A stretch of DNA of 24,483 nt from JANXDG01 sp964561135. GTDB taxonomy: Bacteria; Elusimicrobiota; Endomicrobiia; DTEH01. A program made the position numbers and the translations under genes. The DNA is taken from positions 1-24,483 of the forward strand of contig CAZLOB010000034.1 of NCBI GenBank assembly GCA_964561135.1, written 5' to 3'. Below the pieces are notes generated by a model. The model had not been told where the DNA came from and ran no database searches. It saw only the letters and a program-made list of their open reading frames with translations. Shown here piece by piece: positions 1 through 6,429 of the stretch (positions are counted from its first letter, which is position 1; the number at the start of each line of letters is the position of its first letter).

Positions 1-499
1 CAAGTATTTCTTTTGCTGTAGTCCTACGATGTATCTCAGGATTAGCCGGATTTTCAAACTGTTGTGGCATAAAACTATTTTTTGTTTTTTTGACAATCTC
101 TTCTGCTTTTTTTATCGCACCTTGCATACCTTCAATAGCAGGCGTTAAAACAACTTCTGCTCCATACGACTTTAAAATATATATCCTTTCTAAACTCATT
201 GATTCGGGCATTGTAATTATACATCTATATCCTTTTACTGCACATATCATTGCTAAACCAATCCCAGTGTTTCCTGAAGTCGGTTCAACAACAACTGAAC
301 CAGGTTTTAATATACCCTTCTTTTCTGCATCTTCAATCATAGAAAGACAAATTCTGTCTTTCACACTACCACCTGGATTAAAAGATTCTAATTTAGCATA
401 AATTTCTGCCATATCATCATCCACAATTTTGTTTAGTTTTACCATCGGTGTGTTACCAATTAATTCTAACACATTATCTACTACATTTTTGTTTCTCAT
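1..499 (-). CDS. cysK: Cysteine synthase (O-acetylserine sulfhydrylase type), 3' part cut by window edge
   Basis: PLP enzyme that makes cysteine from an activated serine (O-acetylserine or O-phosphoserine) and a sulfur donor. My minus-strand translation gives 166 N-terminal residues. The PLP lysine is K47 in NPGGSVKDR, followed by the substrate/PLP loop EPTSGNTGIG and a helix GAIKKAEEI; this is the fold-type II CysK/CysM pattern. ATG at 499-497 has a strong upstream AGGAG. The start overlaps the stop of the sulfur-carrier gene (ATGA), so the two are probably translationally coupled. Nothing here separates CysK (free sulfide) from CysM-type enzymes that take sulfur from a protein thiocarboxylate; the neighbour makes the second worth considering. 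The C-terminal half is outside the window. Confidence 0.95.
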   Translation of the reverse strand, partial: MRNKNVVDNVLELIGNTPMVKLNKIVDDDMAEIYAKLESFNPGGSVKDRICLSMIEDAEKKGILKPGSVVVEPTSGNTGIGLAMICAVKGYRCIITMPESMSLERIYILKSYGAEVVLTPAIEGMQGAIKKAEEIVKKTKNSFMPQQFENPANPEIHRRTTAKEIL

Positions 500-735
500 C
501 TTTTTCTCCTGTTTAGTTTACACTCCACAAGTCCGCCACCCATGAAAAATACAAATTCAAGTTTATCTCCATCTTTAATAATTGTTGTTGAATAATCTTT
601 ACGATCTATTATTTTTTCATTTAGTTCAACAGTCACAACTTCTGGACGAATATTTTTTTTCTTAAGTAGTTCGAGTATACTTATTTCATTTTCTAAACTT
701 TCTTCTTTTCCATTAAGAAAAATTTTTATTGCCAT
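496..735 (-). CDS. ThiS/MoaD-like ubiquitin-fold sulfur carrier with C-terminal tail after GGG
   Basis: A 79-residue beta-grasp protein. It begins MAIKIFLNGKEE, has the central helix ILELLKKKNIRPEVVTVELN seen in ThiS, and the typical last strand DGDKLEFVFFMGGG. In ThiS/MoaD/CysO proteins the mature chain ends in Gly-Gly, which is adenylated by an E1-like enzyme and converted to a thiocarboxylate. Here 11 residues (LVECKLNRRKR) follow GGG, so the carrier would be inactive until trimmed, unless the tail is a by-product of translational coupling to cysK (the tail codons contain the cysK ribosome-binding site). GGGAGG precedes the ATG. Context (sulfite reductase-TusA upstream, cysteine synthase downstream) argues for cysteine synthesis rather than thiamine or molybdopterin. 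No MoeB/ThiF gene is visible. Confidence 0.88.
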   Translation of the reverse strand: MAIKIFLNGKEESLENEISILELLKKKNIRPEVVTVELNEKIIDRKDYSTTIIKDGDKLEFVFFMGGGLVECKLNRRKR

Positions 736-796
736 CTTTTTAGCCTCCCTTTAGAATTTATAGTATTAACATAAAATTATAATAATAATCAATATT

Positions 797-3061
797 TCAA
801 ACTTTTTTTCTTATAACAACTTTAAAATAATTTTCAACTTGTTCTATTTTTAATATCTCTTGCCCATCATTTTTTAAACTTTGTGGGACATTCCTTATAG
901 GCTCTCCATCATCTAAATAAACTTCAAGAATATCACCAACATTTAATTCTTCAAGTTTCAATTTCGTCTTCACATAGTTTATTGGGCATGGTGTCCCCCT
1001 TAAATCAAATATTGTAGTTGGTTGTTCGTAATTCGTAGTTTGCGGTTGAGTAAATCTTGTTGGGAAATTAAAGTTGCTGTCCATTAAAGAATAAGTTTCT
1101 TTTACTTCTTGATACAATTTGTTGGTGTAATTCCATGCATCAATGTTTGATATTTTTTTAGAAACAATTTTTTCGTAAACTTCAACAATGTTTTCAAACT
1201 CTTTACTACAAATACCTGTGTTAACAAATTTTTCAACAAATGCTGAAATTGCCTCTTTTTCATTTTTTGGATCAACACCTCGTACAACAAGCAATGCTCT
1301 AGCAGAGTATACTAAAGCATCTTTTATTTGTTCTAAGTCAAAATTATTTTCTTCTGCTTTGACTAACGATTGTTTCGCTGTTTCCAAATCTGACTCTATC
1401 ATATCAATAACACCAGCACCACATTCGCCTTGAGATAAACCACTTAAAGAAAAATCTTCTTGTTTGCCAAAATCAATATAGTAGCTTCTGTCTTCTTCAT
1501 AAGGCGGAACATAAGAATATTTTTTAATCAAATTGTTCAATGTTGAAAGTTCAATGTTCAATGTGTCCTGAATATTACGAATAAATTCAGAAATTAGTTT
1601 TGGTATAACCTTTGCAGGAACAACACCCACTTCTTCTACAAGTTTTGTATTTTCAGCATCAATTTTGCCACCAAAATAAACTTTATAAAACGGAACTGTC
1701 CTATTATAAACTTTTCTTGCAACACCTGAGAAAGAAATTGTTCCTATTGGATGTTGTCCACAAGCGTTTGGACATCCGTTAATGTTTATTTTTATATCTT
1801 TAAGCTTATCAACATCAATATCTATTTTTTTTAACTCGTTTACAATTTCTTTAGCTAAGGCTATAGCATTACAAATTCCAAGATTACATGTTGTTGCAGC
1901 TTTACAAGAGACAACATCTAAAACTGTGTTAGGATATAAATAGTCATCTAATAGTACTTTTACCTTATTATGTACAATATCAATTTTATCATATGGTATA
2001 TTTGAAATTACTAAGTTTTGTCTTTGTGTTGTTCTAAAAATTATTGTTGGAACATCTTTAACTAACTCAGATAAACCAATAAGCTTATCTGATGTAATTT
2101 CTCCTAGAGGTATTCTTAGTTCAAAATAATAATAACCATTTTGCTTTTGTTTCCCAACATTATATTTCAAAACATCATTTTTATATTCTATTGCCGATTC
2201 AATTTTAGGTAATTCTGGCAACCCATTGCCTGTTCTTAATACAATATATTCTGTTTCTTTAACTTTTTCAAATTCACGTTTGTAAAGTTCAACAAATCTT
2301 TCAAAACCAATATCTTGTATTAAAAACCTAAGCCTGTTATGATGTCTATTTCTTCTATCTCCATATTTATTAAACACATTCATAATTGATTTAACAATAT
2401 ATCCAACCTCATTTTGGTCTACTTCATCTAACAAAACCTTACCAACAGCACTTTTTGCACCCATCCCACCACCACATATAACTTTAAACCTACCATTTAT
2501 TGCAACAAAACCAACATCATTTACACCAACAAAAGCACAATCTTTCTTACAACCAGAAAATGCAATTTTAAATTTTCTTGGAAGATTATAAGATTCATCA
2601 AGTGAAAGTAAATATTCTGTTAGTCCCCATACAATTTTATACACTTCAATGTTTTCATAAGGACATATACCTGAAAGATAACATGCGGTGATATTTCTTA
2701 CAGTATTTCCGCCGCCGCCACGTGGTGAAATTTCAAAATCTTTTAGATACTCAATTATTTTTATAGAATTTTCATAAGGCACATTGTGTATTTGAATATC
2801 CTGTCTTGTGGTAATATGCAATTTTCCTTCAGCAAACATTTTTGCAGCCTCAGCTATAGCTTTAAGCTGGTGTGCTGTTAAGATACCTGCAGGTATCCTT
2901 AATCTTGACATTAAAAGTTTTCCACCACGTTGAGAATAAAATCCCCAAGGTACACGGATACCACGGAAAAATGTATCTTTTAGTTCACCTTTAAGAAATC
3001 TCTCAAGTTTATCTTTGTAATTATATATATCGTCTTTAACTTTTTGTGGTAATTTAAACAT
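797..3061 (-). CDS. Siroheme [4Fe-4S] sulfite reductase fused to TusA sulfurtransferase
   Basis: A 754-residue cytoplasmic enzyme. Residues 1 to about 500 are the duplicated nitrite/sulfite-reductase fold; it reduces sulfite to sulfide in six electrons. The siroheme-cluster motif of the second half is C386-x5-C392 and C430-x3-C434 (NGCPNACG). The first half keeps an equivalent set, C127-x5-C133 and C171-x3-C175. Residues about 550-660 form a helical segment of unclear role, possibly HEPN-like. Residues 683-754 are a TusA domain with its active cysteine C692 in RGTPCPINYV. A TusA partner suggests that reduced sulfur is passed on as persulfide. Two heptamer arrays fall in linkers (residues about 497-510 and 671-683). 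The ATG lies 7 nt past the previous stop with a weak ribosome-binding site. Specificity for sulfite over nitrite is inferred from cysK and the sulfur carrier. Confidence 0.93.
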   Translation of the reverse strand: MFKLPQKVKDDIYNYKDKLERFLKGELKDTFFRGIRVPWGFYSQRGGKLLMSRLRIPAGILTAHQLKAIAEAAKMFAEGKLHITTRQDIQIHNVPYENSIKIIEYLKDFEISPRGGGGNTVRNITACYLSGICPYENIEVYKIVWGLTEYLLSLDESYNLPRKFKIAFSGCKKDCAFVGVNDVGFVAINGRFKVICGGGMGAKSAVGKVLLDEVDQNEVGYIVKSIMNVFNKYGDRRNRHHNRLRFLIQDIGFERFVELYKREFEKVKETEYIVLRTGNGLPELPKIESAIEYKNDVLKYNVGKQKQNGYYYFELRIPLGEITSDKLIGLSELVKDVPTIIFRTTQRQNLVISNIPYDKIDIVHNKVKVLLDDYLYPNTVLDVVSCKAATTCNLGICNAIALAKEIVNELKKIDIDVDKLKDIKININGCPNACGQHPIGTISFSGVARKVYNRTVPFYKVYFGGKIDAENTKLVEEVGVVPAKVIPKLISEFIRNIQDTLNIELSTLNNLIKKYSYVPPYEEDRSYYIDFGKQEDFSLSGLSQGECGAGVIDMIESDLETAKQSLVKAEENNFDLEQIKDALVYSARALLVVRGVDPKNEKEAISAFVEKFVNTGICSKEFENIVEVYEKIVSKKISNIDAWNYTNKLYQEVKETYSLMDSNFNFPTRFTQPQTTNYEQPTTIFDLRGTPCPINYVKTKLKLEELNVGDILEVYLDDGEPIRNVPQSLKNDGQEILKIEQVENYFKVVIRKKV
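1013..1050. repeat. 7-bp tandem repeat array, TCGTAAT-like, in the sulfite reductase-TusA linker
   Basis: About five diverged heptamers (for example TCGTAAT then TCGTAGT) in 7-nt register. They encode QPQTTNYEQPTT just before the TusA domain. Same family as the arrays at 5024-5058 and 13506-13540. Confidence 0.7.
1535..1569. repeat. 7-bp tandem repeat array, GTTCAAT, inside the sulfite reductase gene
   Basis: Heptamer starts at 1535, 1542, 1549, 1556 and 1563. Three units are exactly GTTCAAT; GTTGAAA and GTGTCCT are diverged. Encoded peptide DTLNIELSTLNN shows the 7-residue period (TLN..LSTLN). It lies at the end of the reductase fold. Confidence 0.75.
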
Positions 3062-3068
3062 GGTTTTT

Positions 3069-3605
3069 TCAATATATAATTTTGTTTTGAATTATATCTT
3101 TTGGCACAAAGAAATAATCAATAATTCTATTTTTCCTATATGAGCCTTTATGAGGATAAACAAATTTTTTATAAACAACTTTTCCTGTCTTAGAAGATAC
3201 AGCAACTATATTCATAATTCTCAAACCTATAGTACTGCCTAATATCCACAACTGTCCAAAAAGTAAAATCAGACAAATAAGTATTGAAACGACACTAACA
3301 ACTATTCTAAAAATATCTTCTGGAAAATCAGCCTTAAACTTATAAATAAAATCTAAAAAACCTAAAACGATTAAAACTACTATACTCATATCAATTAATA
3401 CAGCTAAACTTGTTTTTAATCTTGACTCCCAATGTGCTTGATATAATCTCCATAATGTTGGATCTGATTGCAACTTAGTTAACCATTCTTCATATTTTTT
3501 AAGTTCTATTTCTTTTTGTTTTCTATGTTTCTTTGTAATATATAAAATAATGATTATTTCAACCAATATTGTTAATATGAATAAAATTATAATCCAATTT
3601 TCCAT
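3069..3605 (-). CDS. RDD-family-like inner-membrane protein
   Basis: A 178-residue protein with about three hydrophobic segments: residues 3-23, about 67-88 and about 100-125. The second segment has the RDD-type start (LAVLIDMSIVVL, with Asp inside the membrane segment). After the third comes STIGLRIMNIVAV, matching the family pattern T-x-G-x-R-x-x-x-[IL]-x-V-V. A charged stretch at about 25-45 would face the cytoplasm. RDD proteins are mostly uncharacterised; a few are linked to ion transport. It sits between hemL and the sulfite reductase gene with short gaps, so it is probably co-transcribed. I cannot assign a substrate; a role in moving a sulfur oxyanion would be a guess. Confidence 0.7.
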   Translation of the reverse strand: MENWIIILFILTILVEIIIILYITKKHRKQKEIELKKYEEWLTKLQSDPTLWRLYQAHWESRLKTSLAVLIDMSIVVLIVLGFLDFIYKFKADFPEDIFRIVVSVVSILICLILLFGQLWILGSTIGLRIMNIVAVSSKTGKVVYKKFVYPHKGSYRKNRIIDYFFVPKDIIQNKIIY

Positions 3606-3638
3606 CAGTTAAAACTTAAAACATAAATTTCAACATTT

Positions 3639-4886
3639 TTAATTAGAAAAATAGAAAGCATCTATTGTTTTTTCAATATCTTCATCTGTATGTGCTAAAG
3701 AAACAAAACATGCTTCATATTGTGAAGGTGGAAAATAAATTCCTCTTTTAAGAATTTTATGAAAAATTTTTGCATACTGTTTATCATTTGAAAAAAACAC
3801 AGTAAACATTGAACCAACTTGATTAATAATTACATCTATTTTTGATTTTTTCAAATTTTCTTTTATTCCATCACAAAGAAGTTTTGTTTTCTTTTCAAGC
3901 AGATCATAAATTTTTTTATTAGATAAAATTTTCAATGTTACAAGACCAGCTGTTACAGAAACAGGATTTCCTGAGAGTGTCCCTGCTTGGTAAACATTTC
4001 CAATGGGTGTAAGACAACTCATAATTTCTTTTTTCCCACCGAAAGCACCTATAGGAAACCCGCCACCAATAATTTTACCAAGACATGTCAAGTCAGCTTT
4101 AATTTTAAACAGTTCTTGTGCACCACCATATGCAACTCTAAAACCTGTTATAACTTCATCAAAAATCAAAACTATTTTATAATAGTCGCAAATTTCACGA
4201 AGACCTCTTAAAAAACCTTCTTTTGGTAACACAACTCCCATATTAGCAGCAATCGGTTCAACAATTATACATGCAATATCTTTATGATATTTTTTTGTTA
4301 TTTTTTCAACTGCATCTAAATCGTTATATGGAAGAACAAAAGTATGCTTAATAAAATCTTTTGGCACACCTGAACTACTTGCTAAAGCAAATGTTTTCAT
4401 ACCAGAGCCTGCTTTAACTAATAAATAATCAGCATGACCATGATAACAGCCAGCAAATTTAATAATTTTGTTTCTTCCTGTATAACCTCTTGCAAGACGT
4501 ATCGCAGACATACACGCTTCAGTACCTGAATTTACTAAACGTAGTATCTCTATTGATGTAAATGCTTTACAAATTTCTTTTACAAGTTGAATCTCAAGTT
4601 GTGTTGGTGCACCAAAACTTGTCCCGTTCTCAACTACTTTTTTTACTGCGTTGACTACCTCTGGATGAGAATGTCCTAATATCAATGCACCCCAGGACAT
4701 ACAATAGTCAATATATTGTTTTCCTGAAACATCATATATTTTTGATCCCTTACCTTTTTTAATGAATAATGGTACACCACCAACAGCATAAAAACTCCTC
4801 ACAGGCGAATTCACTCCTGCAGGAATGTATTTTTTTGCCTCACAAAACAGTTTATAGTTTATAGTTGATGGTTTATGGCTTTTCAA
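3639..4886 (-). CDS. hemL: Glutamate-1-semialdehyde 2,1-aminomutase
   Basis: Converts glutamate-1-semialdehyde to 5-aminolevulinate in the C5 pathway. 415 residues, close to the usual 425-430. Family signatures: AKKYIPAGVNSPVRSF near the N-terminus, NSGTEACMSAIRLARG, FDEVITGFR and the PLP lysine K271 in CLGKIIGGGFPIGAFGG. The start is TTG (4886-4884) with AAGGAG six bases upstream; no ATG in frame would keep the conserved N-terminus. The first codons are a heptamer array (residues about 3-12, HKPSTINYKL), so the N-terminal tail is repeat-derived. The gene follows hemB after 26 nt, and its start lies in the loop of a potential hairpin formed with the hemB 3' end. Confidence 0.95.
   Translation of the reverse strand: MKSHKPSTINYKLFCEAKKYIPAGVNSPVRSFYAVGGVPLFIKKGKGSKIYDVSGKQYIDYCMSWGALILGHSHPEVVNAVKKVVENGTSFGAPTQLEIQLVKEICKAFTSIEILRLVNSGTEACMSAIRLARGYTGRNKIIKFAGCYHGHADYLLVKAGSGMKTFALASSSGVPKDFIKHTFVLPYNDLDAVEKITKKYHKDIACIIVEPIAANMGVVLPKEGFLRGLREICDYYKIVLIFDEVITGFRVAYGGAQELFKIKADLTCLGKIIGGGFPIGAFGGKKEIMSCLTPIGNVYQAGTLSGNPVSVTAGLVTLKILSNKKIYDLLEKKTKLLCDGIKENLKKSKIDVIINQVGSMFTVFFSNDKQYAKIFHKILKRGIYFPPSQYEACFVSLAHTDEDIEKTIDAFYFSN
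4850..4880. repeat. 7-bp tandem repeat array, GTTTATA, at the 5' end of hemL
   Basis: Units start at 4850, 4857, 4864, 4871 and 4878: two exact GTTTATA, then GTTGATG and GTTTATG. It codes for the N-terminal extension of HemL and is inverted relative to the array at 4905-4939. Confidence 0.8.
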
Positions 4887-4920
4887 TTCTTTCTCCTTAA
4901 TTGTACTATAAACTATACAC
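4850..4920 (-). promoter_or_regulatory. Potential hairpin enclosing the hemL ribosome-binding site and TTG start
   Basis: On the minus strand GTGTATAGTTTATAG (4920-4906) can pair with CTATAAACTATAAAC (4864-4850): 14 of 15 positions match, with a loop of 41 nt (4865-4905). The loop holds AAGGAG and the TTG start of hemL; the hemB stop is in the 5' arm. The stem is almost all A-U, so its stability and any effect on hemL translation are inference. Confidence 0.4.
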
Positions 4921-4939
4921 TATCAACTCTCAACCAATT
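4905..4939. repeat. 7-bp tandem repeat array, ACTATAA, at the 3' end of hemB
   Basis: Units start at 4905, 4912, 4919, 4926 and 4933: ACTATAA, ACTATAC, ACTATCA, ACTCTCA, then a diverged one. It encodes the last residues of HemB (LRVDSV) and the stop, and continues into the gap before hemL. It is the inverse of the GTTTATA family. Confidence 0.72.
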
Positions 4940-6007
4940 CGCAACATCTTTTGCCCAGTAAGAAATAATAATATCTGCGCCTGCTCTTTTTATTGAAGTC
5001 AATATTTCAAGGACTATTTTTTTTTCGTAATTCGTAATTCGTTGTTCGTAGTTCGTTTTTAGTATATTATGACAGAATGCTTTTAGCATTGAATATTCAC
5101 CACTGACATTATATGCAGCAACAGGAATATTAAAATTTTCTTTCGCAGCGTAAATAACATCAAGATATGCTAAAGCTGGTTTTACCATAACAATATCTGC
5201 ACCCTCGTTAATATCAGTCTCAATTTCCCTAAGTGCTTCTTTTAAATTAGCACAATTCATTTGATAACTTTTCCTATCACCAAATTTTGGAGACGAATCT
5301 GCTGCTTCTCTAAAAGGTTCATAAAACGCAGAAGCATATTTCGCTGAATAACTCATAATTGCTACATCTTTAAAACCGTTTTTGTCAAGCGCTTCTCTTA
5401 TTATTTTTACTTGACCATCCATCATTGATGATGGTGCAACAATATCAGCACCTGCTTCTGCGTGAGATAAAGCAATCTTTGCTAATACCTCTAATGTAGC
5501 ATCATTGTCAATAACTAGTTCATAGTCAACACTCCCTACTCCAGAGCCTTTCTGTTGACTGTCGACCATCGACCGTGGACCATTGACCGTGGACTGTGGA
5601 CTCTTTTTCAGAATCCCACAATGTCCATGATAAGTATAACTGCAAAGACATATATCTGTTATAACTACAACTTCTGGTATCTTATTTTTTATTTCTTTAA
5701 TTGCTCTTTGAACAATACCATCTTTACTGTATGCCTCTTTTGCTAAATCATCTTTTTTTGATGGAACACCAAAAAGCAAAACTCCAACTATTCCAAGATT
5801 ATACCCTTCTTTTATATCTTTTAGCAGATTATCTATCGAATATCTAAAAACGCCAGGCATTGACTTTATTTCTTGTTTTACATTTTTACCTTCAACAACA
5901 AAATATGGCATTATAAAGTCAGAAATTGACAATTTTGTTTCAGAAAATAATTTTCTAAGATTTTCAGTTTTTCGCAACCTACGTAACCTATGTTCTGGAA
6001 ACTTCAT
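4913..6007 (-). CDS. hemB: Delta-aminolevulinate dehydratase (porphobilinogen synthase), zinc type, with repeat-encoded inserts
   Basis: Condenses two 5-aminolevulinates to porphobilinogen. 364 residues against about 320-330 usual. Zinc ligands C120, C122 and C130 in DICLCSYTYHGHCG; Schiff-base lysines K223 (SYSAKYASAF) and K276 (IVMVKPALAY). The excess length is explained by two inserts: residues about 134-160 (including STVNGPRSMVDSQ), placed between GHCGIL and the conserved IDNDATLE, and residues about 317-330 (KTNYEQRITNYEKK) before LTSIKRAGADIIISY. Both are encoded by 7-bp tandem repeats; a third array forms the 3' end. The frame and active-site residues are intact, so I expect a functional enzyme. 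ATG overlaps the preceding stop (ATGA at 6007-6004). Confidence 0.96.
   Translation of the reverse strand: MKFPEHRLRRLRKTENLRKLFSETKLSISDFIMPYFVVEGKNVKQEIKSMPGVFRYSIDNLLKDIKEGYNLGIVGVLLFGVPSKKDDLAKEAYSKDGIVQRAIKEIKNKIPEVVVITDICLCSYTYHGHCGILKKSPQSTVNGPRSMVDSQQKGSGVGSVDYELVIDNDATLEVLAKIALSHAEAGADIVAPSSMMDGQVKIIREALDKNGFKDVAIMSYSAKYASAFYEPFREAADSSPKFGDRKSYQMNCANLKEALREIETDINEGADIVMVKPALAYLDVIYAAKENFNIPVAAYNVSGEYSMLKAFCHNILKTNYEQRITNYEKKIVLEILTSIKRAGADIIISYWAKDVANWLRVDSV
5024..5058. repeat. 7-bp tandem repeat array, TTCGTAA, inside hemB
   Basis: Five units start at 5024, 5031, 5038, 5045 and 5052; the first two are identical TTCGTAA, the others TTCGTTG, TTCGTAG and TTCGTTT. Encodes NYEQRITNYE, which shows the 7-residue period. 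Confidence 0.85.
5554..5602. repeat. 7-bp tandem repeat array, GTGGACY, inside hemB
   Basis: Seven units in perfect 7-nt register from 5554 to 5602 (GTGGACC/GTGGACT with variants GTTGACT, GTCGACC, ATCGACC and ATTGACC). Encodes SPQSTVNGPRSMVDSQQ. It is locally much more GC-rich than the surrounding gene. Same family as 16353-16401. Confidence 0.88.
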
Positions 6008-6429
6008 AAAATTTTTGCTAACTCTCCAATCATAGTTGAAACAATTTCAGCACAAAATTGTTTTCTTTCAATAGAATCAAAATTTTCTCTAAATTTTCTT
6101 GTTATAACACGGCAACAAGCCGATTTGTATTTATCAATAAAAATTTTATAAAAATTTTTTATTTTCTCATTAAGCAGCTTCACTGATTCTTCTTTATTTT
6201 TTCTACCATACTTTAAAGATAACAACATTACACAAGACGCTAAAACACCACAGATACATCCCATCCCAACTATACCAGCTCTAAATCCTGTTGTCATTTT
6301 TAAAATCTCTTCAGGAAGTTCTAGTATAACTTTATCTTTTACAGCATGAAAAATACTTTCTGCACAATTATATCCTTGCATATAGTAGTCTTTTGCTAAT
6401 TCAGATAATGTTAAACTTTCTTGCTTCAT
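6004..6429 (-). CDS. C_GCAxxG_C_C-type putative redox protein
   Basis: A 141-residue cysteine-rich protein. It has YNCAESIF near the N-terminus, then GMGCICGVLASCVML and a C-terminal SACCRVI followed by an isolated Cys (QFCAEIV). This resembles the C_GCAxxG_C_C family of small predicted redox or cofactor-binding proteins, whose biochemical role is not established. I chose the ATG at 6429 because the frame continues upstream only through the 3' end of cobA-hemD, without family similarity. It overlaps cobA-hemD by 29 nt and ends in ATGA with hemB, so translation is probably coupled across three genes. Its position inside a tetrapyrrole cluster may mean a role there, but that is context only. 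Confidence 0.72.
   Translation of the reverse strand: MKQESLTLSELAKDYYMQGYNCAESIFHAVKDKVILELPEEILKMTTGFRAGIVGMGCICGVLASCVMLLSLKYGRKNKEESVKLLNEKIKNFYKIFIDKYKSACCRVITRKFRENFDSIERKQFCAEIVSTMIGELAKIL

Noticed and set aside
90..401. Open frame on the plus strand
   Set aside because: It is antisense to the strongly conserved cysK reading frame.
3608..3632. TTAAAAC-like double unit between hemL and the RDD gene
   Set aside because: Only two similar units in a very AT-rich gap; could be chance.
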